Source: Geothrix sp. 21YS21S-2
Lineage (GTDB): Bacteria > Acidobacteriota > Holophagae > Holophagales > Holophagaceae
Reading direction: 5' to 3'
DNA: 64,000 nucleotides
NCBI RefSeq assembly: GCF_030846775.1
Contig: NZ_CP132910.1
Span: 4,715,001-4,779,000, forward strand
The notes under the pieces were generated by a model. It was not told the origin of the DNA. It did not search any database and was given only the letters and a program-made list of their open reading frames with translations. Within the stretch, counting starts at the first letter, position 1. Every line of letters begins with the position of its first letter. A program made the translations under genes and the position numbers. This document shows, in pieces, positions 27,104 through 35,066 of the stretch.

Positions 27104-27946
27104 ATGGAAACCGTTTTCAAGGTCTGGCTCCTCGACGAGCGTAGCCACGTGAACTGGAAGAAGGGGCTGCCGGAGCCCCACTGCCATCCCCACCACCAGG
27201 TCATCCTCATCCTCAGGGGATCCGGCACCCACCTGGTGGACGGGGTGGAAACCCGGATCCTCGGACCCTGGGTGATGCTGGTCGCCAAGGGGAAGAAGCA
27301 CTTCTACATGCCCGACGCCCAGGACGAAGGCTGGATGATCGACTTCGGCGAGGAGTTCCTGGACCAGGACGCCTCCTGGGTGTTCTCCGACTTCCTCGCC
27401 TCGCCCAACCTGCCCCTGCCGGGGGACGCCCTCAGCCGCCAGATCGGGACCCTGGCGCGGCTCATGTGGAACATCTCGAAGTCCGGGACCGCCGAATCGC
27501 GGCCTGTGCTGCGCCATCTGATGTCGGCATTCCTGCACCTCCTCCAGCCGCGCATCCACGCGCAGGCCACGCAGACCCAGGCCCACCTCACCGGCGAGTT
27601 CAAGCTCTTCCACGCGTTCCTGCAGGAACTGGACGGGCACTACCGGACCGGGAAGGAGGTGGGGTTCTACGCCCAGCGCCTGCGCTGCACCCCCAGGCGG
27701 CTCAATGCGGCCTGCAGGCTGGTGCTGGGCAAGACGCCGCAGCTCATCGTCATCGAGCGCTGCATGCTGGAGGCCAAGCGCCTTCTGGTCCACTCGGACC
27801 TGAGCATCCAGCAGATCGCCGCGGAACTGGGCTGGGAGGACCAGTCCAACTTCACGAAGACCTTCCGCAAGGCCACCGGCGAAACCCCCACCAGCTTCCG
27901 GAAGGCGCGCAGCCTGGCCCGGGACGGCAACCCCGGCAAGGACTGA
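27104..27946 (+). CDS. AraC-family transcriptional regulator
   Basis: 280 residues from ATG 27104 (a TTG at 27074 in frame is possible; neither has a good ribosome site). The N-terminal half is a cupin sensor domain (EPHCHPHHQVILILRGSGTHLV, metal-type His cluster, about 20-110). The C-terminal AraC-type double helix-turn-helix is at about 185-275 (GFYAQRLRCTPRRLNAACRL, LSIQQIAAELGWEDQSNFTKT, FRKATGETPTSFRK). The gene is 199 bases upstream of the porin-reductase cluster and in the same direction, so it is the natural candidate for its regulator, responding to a small-molecule ligand. Followed by an imperfect hairpin (GACCGCCCC / GGGACGGTC, 27969-27990). Confidence 0.87.
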   Translation: METVFKVWLLDERSHVNWKKGLPEPHCHPHHQVILILRGSGTHLVDGVETRILGPWVMLVAKGKKHFYMPDAQDEGWMIDFGEEFLDQDASWVFSDFLASPNLPLPGDALSRQIGTLARLMWNISKSGTAESRPVLRHLMSAFLHLLQPRIHAQATQTQAHLTGEFKLFHAFLQELDGHYRTGKEVGFYAQRLRCTPRRLNAACRLVLGKTPQLIVIERCMLEAKRLLVHSDLSIQQIAAELGWEDQSNFTKTFRKATGETPTSFRKARSLARDGNPGKD

Positions 27947-28145
27947 CAGGGGTCTTCCCTTTCGCGCGACCGCCCCATGCGGGACGGTCCAGTCCGGAAT
28001 CTACCAATATTGGGCGTCTGGGTACCAAGAAAAAAAGATCGAATGGATTTACGCTTGCCTAGTCCCGAGAAATTAAGGACCCGTAGGTAGTCAACTCAAC
28101 CACTCTCACAACTGCTGCCAATAGGCAACTAACCGGAGGCCTGTC
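27947..28145 (+). promoter_or_regulatory. regulatory region of the porin-reductase cluster
   Basis: About 200 bases with lower GC. It contains the palindrome CCAATATTGG (28003-28012) and the small inverted repeat TGCCAATAGGCA (around 28122). A related CCCAATATT lies upstream of the araC-like gene at about 27054. These are candidate regulator sites; no -35/-10 pair is convincing. Confidence 0.4.
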
Positions 28146-29405
28146 TTGAAATCCAAGTCCCTTCTCTTCGCCTTGGCCGGCGCCTGCGCGCTGCCTTTCC
28201 AGGCTTCCGCGCAGGCCAGCGAGGTCCAGATCTATGGCACCTTCCTGCCCCTGCTGGACCAGATCAAGACCAGCGGGGCCACCGCGCCCGGCCTTTCCCC
28301 CGCCACCGGCGGCGCCACCCAGGTCGCGGCCACGGCCTACACCGGCGACCTGGGCAACGTGCCCGGGCGCAACCGCCTCACCTCGGGCACCTCCAACCTG
28401 GGCTTCAGGGGCAGCTACCGCATCAGCGGTGACCTGAAGGTCATCTGGCAGATCGAAAGCGCCGTCAGCCCCGACGGGGATGCCCCCAACAGCCTGACCA
28501 GCCGCAACAGCTGCCTGGGCCTGGAGGGCAACTGGGGCCGCGTGTTCTTCGGCAACTGGGACACTCCCTACAAGGCCCCCCTCCTGTTCGTGGGCCCCCT
28601 GCGCGGCCTGAACCCCTTCGACAACGCCCTGACGGCGAACCCCGGCTTCAACGTGCCCGGGACCACCACCCAGGGCGGCCGGGTGAACACCGCGGCCGAC
28701 GCGGCCTTCAACCGCCGCCAGGGCAACAGCGTCCAGTACTGGACCCCTGACATGAACGGGTTCTCCGGGCGGATCGCCTATTCCGTGAACGAGGGCAAGT
28801 CGGCGGCCACCGCCACGGCCCCTTCGGTGAGCCCGGACCTGTGGTCGGCCTCGCTGAGCTACAGGAAGGGCGCCTTCAACGTCACCTACGGCTTCGAGGA
28901 GCACAAGAACTACTTCGGCCTGGCCCAGATGGGCGGCAGCGCGGGCGCGACGGCCACCAACGCCGGTTCCAAGGACGTGGGCCACGAGCTGGTGGCGGCC
29001 TACGCCTTCAGCACGGGCACCAAGGTCTCCGCCATCGTCGAGCGCCTCACCTACGACACGGACGAGACCGTGACCGGCAAGGTGGACCACTACCAGCGCG
29101 ATGCCTGGTACCTCCTGGTCCAGCAGCGCTGGGGCATGAACCAGGTGTTCGGATCCTACGGCAAGGCCGGGGCGGGCAGCGTCACCGTCCGGGGCGGCGG
29201 CCCCGCCACCACCAACGGCCTGGGCGGCACCCAGTGGAGCGTGGGCTACGTCCGCAGCCTCGCCAAGACGGTCGACCTCTATGCCTCCGCCTACGGCATG
29301 AACAACGAGCGCTCCGCCAGCTACGCCCTGTTCCCCCCCGTGGGGAAGGTGGCTCCCGGCGCCTCCACCACCGGCTTCGGCGTCGGCATCCTCTACACCT
29401 TCTAG
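28146..29405 (+). CDS. outer-membrane porin (general porin, betaproteobacterial type)
   Basis: 419 residues. TTG 28146 is the start: CGGAGG stands six to eight bases before it and a signal peptide follows at once (SLLFALAGACALPFQASA). The mature protein begins EVQIYGTFLPLL and ends in a C-terminal Phe (GFGVGILYTF), the beta-barrel-assembly signal; alternating strands such as GNWGRVFFGNWDTPYK occur throughout. It belongs to the Gram-negative porin group with Burkholderia/Comamonas Omp32-like members, anion-selective in the studied cases. A close paralogue is at 55552 (shared FNRRQGNS, NPGFNVPGTTTQ, NWDTPYK). First gene of the cluster with tatA, flavoprotein and cytochrome; it may admit the organic-acid substrate. 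Confidence 0.88.
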   Translation: MKSKSLLFALAGACALPFQASAQASEVQIYGTFLPLLDQIKTSGATAPGLSPATGGATQVAATAYTGDLGNVPGRNRLTSGTSNLGFRGSYRISGDLKVIWQIESAVSPDGDAPNSLTSRNSCLGLEGNWGRVFFGNWDTPYKAPLLFVGPLRGLNPFDNALTANPGFNVPGTTTQGGRVNTAADAAFNRRQGNSVQYWTPDMNGFSGRIAYSVNEGKSAATATAPSVSPDLWSASLSYRKGAFNVTYGFEEHKNYFGLAQMGGSAGATATNAGSKDVGHELVAAYAFSTGTKVSAIVERLTYDTDETVTGKVDHYQRDAWYLLVQQRWGMNQVFGSYGKAGAGSVTVRGGGPATTNGLGGTQWSVGYVRSLAKTVDLYASAYGMNNERSASYALFPPVGKVAPGASTTGFGVGILYTF

Positions 29406-29429
29406 TTCGAACCCCCGGAGGAGCGTCCC

Positions 29430-29615
29430 ATGGGCAATCTTGGAATCACGGAAATCCTTCTGATCGGGGGAGGCCTGCTGCTCCTCTTCGGGCCCTCGCG
29501 CCTCCCTGAGCTGGGGAAGTCCCTGGGCAAGAGCATCCAGGAATTCAAGAAGGCCGGCCGGGAACTCTCGGCGCCCGCCGGCGGCCTGGACGCGTCCAGG
29601 GAGAAGGCCAGGTAG
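29430..29615 (+). CDS. tatA: TatA/E-type twin-arginine translocase subunit (copy 1)
   Basis: 61 residues. One N-terminal membrane helix (ITEILLIGGGLLLLFGPSRLPELG) with the FGPSRLPELGKSLG hinge and amphipathic helix typical of TatA/TatE, then a short polar tail. It lies between the porin and a Tat-exported flavoprotein and would form the pore component of Tat export. No tatC or tatB is in the window, so it must work with a translocase encoded elsewhere. A second, shorter copy follows the cytochrome gene at 31918. GGAGG precedes the ATG by seven bases. Confidence 0.92.
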   Translation: MGNLGITEILLIGGGLLLLFGPSRLPELGKSLGKSIQEFKKAGRELSAPAGGLDASREKAR

Positions 29616-29694
29616 GCAACGCATCGATGGGGCGGCCTTCCGGGGCCGTCCCTTCGCTCCATCCATGAATCCATCCACTCAGGAGGTATGAGAC

Positions 29695-31398
29695 ATGAGT
29701 CAGGACCACCTCAAGGAAGACAAGGAACCCGATCCCTATACGCAGCAGGTGCTCGAGAGCGGCCTGTCACGGCGCAGTTTCCTGGCCCGCGCTGCGGGCG
29801 GTGCGGCCGCGGCCGGCCTTTTCGGGCTGTCGGGCGCCCCGGCCCTGGCGGCCGGGGCCCGGGCGGCCAAGACCCCGAACCCGGGCCCGGACGCGGCCTT
29901 CGGCAAGAGCGCCGACGGCGGCGCCACCCTGTCCTTCCTCCCCAAGCCGAGGCCCATCCACGACCGGGAGATCAAGCGGACCCTGACCTTCGACGTGGTT
30001 GTGGTCGGCGCTGGCGCCTCCGGGGTTCCCGCGGCGCTCTCCGCCGCCGAGAACGGGGCCAAGGTCGCCGTGATCCAGAAGGCCCCCTTCGCCCTGTCCC
30101 AGGGCAATACCGGGGCCGGCGTCGACCTGGCCACGAGCGAGAAGGCCGGCGTTGAGGCCCTGGTGGCGCGGCTCATCGCCGACAGCAACCACCGCTGCAA
30201 TCCCAAGCTCGTTCGGCAGTGGGCCTACCACTCCGGCGAAGCGGTCAAGTGGGTCGTCGACCGCGCCCGCCAGGGCGGGTCCCCGGTGGTGGACCAGGGA
30301 AGCGGCGCCCAGCGCGCAATCCTGAAGGTCAACGGCTACGGCATGGGGTACGTGACGTCCTTCTTCGGACCCAAGCCCTACACCACGGGCGACGGCATGC
30401 GCGCCCTCGCGAAGACCGCCGAGAAGGCGGGCGTCCGGTTCTTCTACAACATGCCGGCCGTCCAGCTGGTCCAGAACAAGGCGGGCGAAATCCTGGGCGT
30501 GATCGCCAAGGACCCCGACGGGCAGTACGTCAAGTTCCTCGCCACCAAGGGCGTGATCCTGGCCACGGGCGACTACCAGAACAACAAGGCCATGTCCGAC
30601 TACTTCATCCCGGACGTGAAGCACCTGGGGCGCAAGCAGCTGGACAGGAACGGCGATGGTTTCGTCCTGGCCTACTGGGCGGGCGGGGTCTTCGAGCCCA
30701 TCGGCCACACCAAGATGCTCCACGACTTCGACGCCGGCCCGGCCTCCATGTGCGACATGCCCTTCCTGGCCGTGGACCGCAAGGGCCGCCGGTTCGTGAA
30801 CGAGACCGTGGAGATGTCGCTCATGAACAACTACCTGAAGGACCCGGGGAACGCCGGCCACTACTCCCAGATCTTCGACGCGGACTACATGACCCAGGCC
30901 GCGAAATGGCCCGGCAAGCTGGTCCCCCCCGAAGGCCTGAAGCACTACATGCCCGATGATCCCGGCGCCAAGAAGGGCGTGTTCGCCTCCCAGGTGAACA
31001 CCCACGTGGCCGACACGATCGAGGACCTGGCGCGCAAGATCGAGGCGGACCCCGCGACGCTGGCGGCCACCGTCAAGCGCTACAACGAGCTGGTCGCCTC
31101 GGGCAAGGACAGCGATTTCGGCAAGCCCTCCGACCGCCTCGTCCCCGTTCTCAAGGCCCCCTTCTACGGCATCCACCGCCGTGTCCGCCTCTCGGCCATC
31201 TGCTCCGGCATGCTGGTGGACGAGAACCACCAGGCCCTGGACGCCGACGGCAGGCCCATCAAGGGCCTGTTCCTGGTGGGCAACCTCGGGGGCGGGTTCT
31301 ACGGGGGCGTGGATTATCCGCTCACCGTCTTCGGACTGTCGCTGGGCCGTTGCTACACCTTCGGGTACCTCACCGGAAGGCACGTCGCGAAGCTCTAG
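29695..31398 (+). CDS. Tat-exported FAD-dependent fumarate-reductase-like enzyme
   Basis: 567 residues from ATG 29695 (AGGAGG nine bases upstream). The Tat signal has Arg26-Arg27 in SRRSFLARAAGG, so the enzyme is exported folded to the periplasm. The FAD-binding motif VVVVGAGASGVPAAL has Gly105, Gly107 and Gly110; the capping region and GRRFVNE (about 360) and the C-terminal NLGGGFYGGVDYPLTVFGLS match the flavoprotein part of soluble fumarate reductases/flavocytochrome c, urocanate, acrylate and methacrylate reductases. There is no heme motif in this chain; the next gene supplies a tetraheme cytochrome, as in two-subunit methacrylate reductase systems. It probably reduces the double bond of an unsaturated carboxylate as respiratory electron acceptor. 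The actual substrate cannot be read from the sequence. Confidence 0.85.
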   Translation: MSQDHLKEDKEPDPYTQQVLESGLSRRSFLARAAGGAAAAGLFGLSGAPALAAGARAAKTPNPGPDAAFGKSADGGATLSFLPKPRPIHDREIKRTLTFDVVVVGAGASGVPAALSAAENGAKVAVIQKAPFALSQGNTGAGVDLATSEKAGVEALVARLIADSNHRCNPKLVRQWAYHSGEAVKWVVDRARQGGSPVVDQGSGAQRAILKVNGYGMGYVTSFFGPKPYTTGDGMRALAKTAEKAGVRFFYNMPAVQLVQNKAGEILGVIAKDPDGQYVKFLATKGVILATGDYQNNKAMSDYFIPDVKHLGRKQLDRNGDGFVLAYWAGGVFEPIGHTKMLHDFDAGPASMCDMPFLAVDRKGRRFVNETVEMSLMNNYLKDPGNAGHYSQIFDADYMTQAAKWPGKLVPPEGLKHYMPDDPGAKKGVFASQVNTHVADTIEDLARKIEADPATLAATVKRYNELVASGKDSDFGKPSDRLVPVLKAPFYGIHRRVRLSAICSGMLVDENHQALDADGRPIKGLFLVGNLGGGFYGGVDYPLTVFGLSLGRCYTFGYLTGRHVAKL

Positions 31399-31434
31399 GC
31401 CCCCCCGCCAACCACCCATCCGATCGGAGAAGAT

Positions 31435-31812
31435 ATGAACCGCATCACTGCTAGACAATGGGCTGCGGCGCCCCTCGCGGCGCTCCTGGTGCTGATGGGC
31501 GCGGCCAGTGCCGCCGCCGCGGCGCCCCAGGGAAAGGCGGACCGCATGTCCAAACATGCCGACAAGGGGATCACCTGCGCCCAGTGCCACGGCAAGACCG
31601 GCAAGAAGGCCGTGGTTCCCAAGAAGCAGTGCCTCACCTGCCATGGGGAGACCAAGGACCTTGCGGCCCGCACGGCCGACGTCAAGCCGAACAACCCCCA
31701 CGAGAACCGGCACCTGGGCACCGAGGCCGACTGCAACCGCTGTCACCACGAGCACGCGGCCTCGGAAAACCTCTGCCTTCCCTGCCACGCGTTCAACTTC
31801 CAGGTGCCCTGA
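31435..31812 (+). CDS. periplasmic tetraheme cytochrome c
   Basis: 125 residues with a signal peptide (about 1-31) and four CxxCH heme sites: Cys48-His52, Cys66-His70, Cys100-His104 and Cys114-His118. Additional histidines (His41, His89, His93, His105, His107) can serve as sixth ligands. Size and spacing resemble the N-terminal heme domain of Shewanella flavocytochrome c and the small cytochrome of methacrylate reductase. It would pass electrons from a quinol-oxidising protein to the flavoprotein encoded 36 bases upstream. No membrane quinol dehydrogenase (CymA-like) is encoded in this window. Confidence 0.92.
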   Translation: MNRITARQWAAAPLAALLVLMGAASAAAAAPQGKADRMSKHADKGITCAQCHGKTGKKAVVPKKQCLTCHGETKDLAARTADVKPNNPHENRHLGTEADCNRCHHEHAASENLCLPCHAFNFQVP

Positions 31813-31825
31813 CCCGCACCCTTCG

Positions 31826-31859
31826 CCGCGGCCGCCCGCAAACCTCCGGGCGGCCGCGG
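31826..31859 (+). repeat. 13-bp perfect inverted repeat between cytochrome and tatA copy 2
   Basis: CCGCGGCCGCCCG (31826-31838) and its complement (31847-31859) around an 8-base loop. No T-run follows, so it may shield the upstream mRNA or partly terminate, lowering tatA2 expression. Confidence 0.7.
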
Positions 31860-31917
31860 TCCCACCTTCCATTCCTTCAACAGATCCGCGCCCTGGGCCC
31901 GGACCCCGGAGACCATC

Positions 31918-32082
31918 ATGGGTAACCTCGGAATCACTGAAATCCTCCTGATCGGAGTCGCGGTGCTGATCTTCTTCGGGCCCTCCAAGCTGCCGGAGCT
32001 CGGCAAGTCCCTGGGCCGCGGCATCCAGGAGTTCAAGAAGGCCAGCCGCGAGCTGACCGCCCCCGCCGGCGACGGAAAGTAG
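31918..32082 (+). CDS. tatA: TatA/E-type translocase subunit (copy 2, 54 aa)
   Basis: 54 residues from ATG 31918 to TAG 32080-32082. The first 20 residues repeat copy 1 almost exactly (MGNLGITEILLIG, then VAVLIFFGPSKLPELGKSLG), and the tail is shorter (KKASRELTAPAGDGK). It is a recent-looking duplicate of the tatA at 29430, so the flavoprotein and cytochrome genes are bracketed by two tatA genes. A terminator follows about 100 bases later. Confidence 0.9.
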   Translation: MGNLGITEILLIGVAVLIFFGPSKLPELGKSLGRGIQEFKKASRELTAPAGDGK

Positions 32083-32178
32083 GGCCGGGATGACCGCCGC
32101 CGCCGAGCCGGCGGCTGCTTTTGGGGATTTTGCCCCGAAAAATATAGCAAATTGTGCTAAAAAATGTCCGTCCCGCGG

Positions 32179-32211
32179 AAAGGGGGGCAACCATCCGGTT
32201 GCTCCCTTTTT
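32179..32211 (+). terminator. terminator after the reductase cluster
   Basis: Hairpin AAAGGGGGGCAACC / GGTTGCTCCCTTT with ATCC loop and T-run. Loop and upper stem (GCAACC ATCC GGTTGC) are identical to the three hairpins of the tRNA-Pro array. Confidence 0.82.
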
Positions 32212-32291
32212 GGCCGGATCCCGTGCCAGGGGATGCTTGAAATCCGGCGAAGCGGCATGGACCGGAACCTTGTCCGGCCTGACAATGGCTC

Positions 32292-33929
32292 ATGGATACC
32301 CGGCCCGGCCTTCCTGAAACCCCTGGCAACGCCGTTCCCGGCGCGCTGGAGGCGCTGCTGGATTCCCTCGATTCCTGGTCCGCCCTGGTGGATCCCGCCG
32401 GGGTGATCACCGTCGTCAACCGCTCCTGGACCGCCTACGAGGGGGCCAACCCCTTCGTGGCCGGCCTGGGCCCGGGGAACGACTACGGCGCGGCGGTGCA
32501 GAAGGTGACCGGGTCGGCCGACGGCAACCTCTCCATCGTGGCCCTGGGCCTCCTGGCCGTGCTCAAGGGCAAGGTGCCCCGCCTGCGCCTGGAATTCCCC
32601 CTCAAGGGGGACGCCACCCAGTGGTTCGGGGTCCTTGCGGTGCGCTCGGGGGGCATGGTGGCCTTCCACCACACCGACCTCACCGAACGCATGGTGGTCA
32701 TGCAGCGCCTGCGCAGGGCCGAGACCCTGTTCAAGGCGACCACCGAGCACGCCCTGGACCTCATCTCGGTGCTGGACACCGACGGGAAGGTGGTCTTCAC
32801 GAGCCATTCCCACCCGAAGGTCCTGGGCTACTCGGAGCCCGAGTGGAAGGCGCTGCGGCTGGAGGAGCTCATCCACCCCGGGGACGCCGCCGGCTACCTC
32901 AAGCACATCCGGGACGCCTTCAAGTCGGGGCTCAGTCCCTTTTTCGAATACCGCATCCTCCACCGGAACGGCACCTGGAGCATCTTCGAGGGCCGGGCGG
33001 CGGTGGTGGAGACGGCCTCGGCCAGCAGCGAGACGGTGCTGCTCATCTCCCGCGACGTCACCAGCCGCAAGCAGGCCGAGCTGGAGCGGGCCTCCATGGA
33101 GGTCCAGCTGCGCCAGGCCCAGAAGCTGGAGGCCGTGGGCCAGCTGGCGGCGGGCATCGCCCACGAGATCAACACCCCCACCCAGTACATCAGCGACAAC
33201 GTCCGGTTCCTGGAGGAGGCCTTCAACAGCCTCGCCGAGATCCTCAGGGAGCAGGGGGGACTCCTGGACGCGGCGGCCAAGGACGCGGCCCTGGCTGCCC
33301 GGGCCGCGGGCATCCGCGAGCTGATCCAGCGGGAGGACCTGGACTACCTCCTGGGCGAGGTCCCCCGGGCCATCCAGCAGTCCCTGGAGGGCCTCACGCG
33401 GGTGTCGAGCATCGTCAAGGCCATGAAGATCTTCAGCCACCCGGGCGTGGCGGGGCGGGTGGCGGTGGACTTCAACCAGTGCGTCGAGACCACCTGCATC
33501 GTGGCCCGCAACGAGTGGAAGTACGTCGCCGTCCTGGAGACCGACCTCGCCCCGGACCTGCCGAAGATCACCTGCTACCCCGGCGAGGTGAACCAGATGA
33601 TCCTGAACCTGATCATCAACGCGGCCCACGCCATCGAGGCGGCCCTGGGCGGCTCGGGAGGCAAGGGCGCGATCCGGGTGCGCACGTTCCAGGAAGGCGA
33701 CTGGGCGGTGCTCCAGGTGGAGGACACCGGCACGGGCATCCCGAAGCTGATCCGGGACCAGGTGTTCCTCCCCTTCTTCACCACCAAGGCCGTGGGCAAG
33801 GGCACCGGCCAGGGGCTGGCCATCGTCCACTCCGTCGCGGCCAAGCACGGAGGGACGGTGGGCTTCGAGTCCGAGGAAGGGAAGGGCACCACCTTCACGG
33901 TGCGCCTGCCCCTTTCAGCCAAGGACTAG
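32292..33929 (+). CDS. PAS-domain sensor histidine kinase
   Basis: 545 residues from ATG 32292; no membrane segment, so a cytoplasmic sensor. Two PAS-like domains (about 20-135 and 140-260, the second with SHPKVLGYSEPEWKALRLEE and PAC-like FFEYRILHRNGTW), then a kinase core. The phospho-acceptor is His291 in [14 protein letters not shown], a variant H-box shared with the kinase at 36159. ATP-binding boxes: NLIINAAHAIEAA (N), VEDTGTGIP (G1), [20 protein letters not shown] (F/G2). No receiver of its own. It converges with the response regulator at 33915 (15-base overlap) and probably signals to one of the adjacent REC proteins. Confidence 0.88.
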   Translation: MDTRPGLPETPGNAVPGALEALLDSLDSWSALVDPAGVITVVNRSWTAYEGANPFVAGLGPGNDYGAAVQKVTGSADGNLSIVALGLLAVLKGKVPRLRLEFPLKGDATQWFGVLAVRSGGMVAFHHTDLTERMVVMQRLRRAETLFKATTEHALDLISVLDTDGKVVFTSHSHPKVLGYSEPEWKALRLEELIHPGDAAGYLKHIRDAFKSGLSPFFEYRILHRNGTWSIFEGRAAVVETASASSETVLLISRDVTSRKQAELERASMEVQLRQAQKLEAVGQLAAGIAHEINTPTQYISDNVRFLEEAFNSLAEILREQGGLLDAAAKDAALAARAAGIRELIQREDLDYLLGEVPRAIQQSLEGLTRVSSIVKAMKIFSHPGVAGRVAVDFNQCVETTCIVARNEWKYVAVLETDLAPDLPKITCYPGEVNQMILNLIINAAHAIEAALGGSGGKGAIRVRTFQEGDWAVLQVEDTGTGIPKLIRDQVFLPFFTTKAVGKGTGQGLAIVHSVAAKHGGTVGFESEEGKGTTFTVRLPLSAKD

Positions 33930-35066
33930 GAAGGGCTCCTTCAGTCCCACGAGCCGGGCGAAGTTCTTCAGGCGCTCCAGGTGGCTCTCCCCGACGCGGG
34001 TGAGGGGGGGATAGACCAGGATCCCCTCCCTCGTCTCGACGCCTTCCACGAGGATCTGTCCGGGCTGGACGGTGTCGTGGGTGGCGAGGTGGGGCAGGTC
34101 CTTGTCCTCGGCCAGCGCCTCGTCGGGCATCTCCAGGGTCCGGGCCAGGGCCTGGAGGATTTTCGGGTCGTAGAAGAGGGAGGTCTGGCTCATCTCGGCC
34201 AGCGCGGACTGGGCGTTGCCCCGCTTCTCCTCCAGGTCGAGGAAGTCCGAGGCGACCTTCAGGATGCGGCCGCCCAGGGGGATCTCGTCCTCCCGGACGT
34301 GGATGAGGGGGAACCCGGAGCCGTTGTAGTTCTTGTTCATGAAGAGGATGGCCTGGGCGACCTCCTCCATGCGCGGGATGTGGCGGATGAGGCCCGAGCT
34401 GATCTCCGGGAGGCGGGTGACCGTCTCGCGCTCGTGGGTGGTGATCAGGCCGCCGGAGCGCACCTTGGCCATGACGGAGGGGGGGACGGTGAGCGCGCCG
34501 ATCTGGCTGAGCATGGACGCGACCGTCACCACCCAGGTGGACTCCAGCTCCAGGACCTTGGCGATCTTCTGGGCCAGGGGGGCCAGGTGCTGGGACCGCG
34601 CGAAGGCCACGGGGTCGGCGATCGAGAGCAGGTCCACCAGGAGGGCGAGGCTGCCCTTGAGGGTGCCCTCCACCAGCTCCCGCTCGGCGGTCACCAGCTG
34701 GTACTGCTTGAGTCCGGCCTCCAGCGAGAGGGCCAGGGTGTCCGGGTCGCAGGGCTTGGTGAGGAAGCGGAAGATGTTCCCCTGGTTGACGGCCTCGATG
34801 GCCGTGTTCTGGTCGGCGTTGCCGGTGAGCATGATGCGCACGGAATCCGGGGACAGCTCCTTGGCCCGGGAGAGGAACTGGATGCCGTCCATGCCGGGCA
34901 TGCGCATGTCGGAGAGGATCACCCCGTAGGGGTCGTTATCGCGCATGCAGGCCAGGGCCTCGTCGCCGCCCTGGGCGGTGTCGAACTGGAAGCGCTTGCG
35001 CAGCGTCCGGGTGTAGGCGGCCAGGATGTTGGGGTCGTCATCGACCAGGAGGACCTTGGGGCTCAT
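33915..35066 (-). CDS. response regulator with degenerate HD-GYP domain
   Basis: 383 residues. Receiver domain (1-120) with Asp53 in ILSDMRMPGMDG and the conserved Lys104. The C-terminal part follows the HD-GYP order (about 140-330), with EDEIPLGGRILKVASDFLDL as in c-di-GMP phosphodiesterases. However, the HD motif is replaced by Ser187-Gln188 (SQIGALTVP in place of HDIGKIGIP), and HHExxDGSGYP is NKNYNGSGFP (to Pro253). The metal ligands are gone, so c-di-GMP hydrolysis is unlikely; a binding or scaffold role is possible. Its ATG overlaps the stop of the upstream regulator (4 bases). Confidence 0.8.
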   Translation of the reverse strand: MSPKVLLVDDDPNILAAYTRTLRKRFQFDTAQGGDEALACMRDNDPYGVILSDMRMPGMDGIQFLSRAKELSPDSVRIMLTGNADQNTAIEAVNQGNIFRFLTKPCDPDTLALSLEAGLKQYQLVTAERELVEGTLKGSLALLVDLLSIADPVAFARSQHLAPLAQKIAKVLELESTWVVTVASMLSQIGALTVPPSVMAKVRSGGLITTHERETVTRLPEISSGLIRHIPRMEEVAQAILFMNKNYNGSGFPLIHVREDEIPLGGRILKVASDFLDLEEKRGNAQSALAEMSQTSLFYDPKILQALARTLEMPDEALAEDKDLPHLATHDTVQPGQILVEGVETREGILVYPPLTRVGESHLERLKNFARLVGLKEPFLVLG

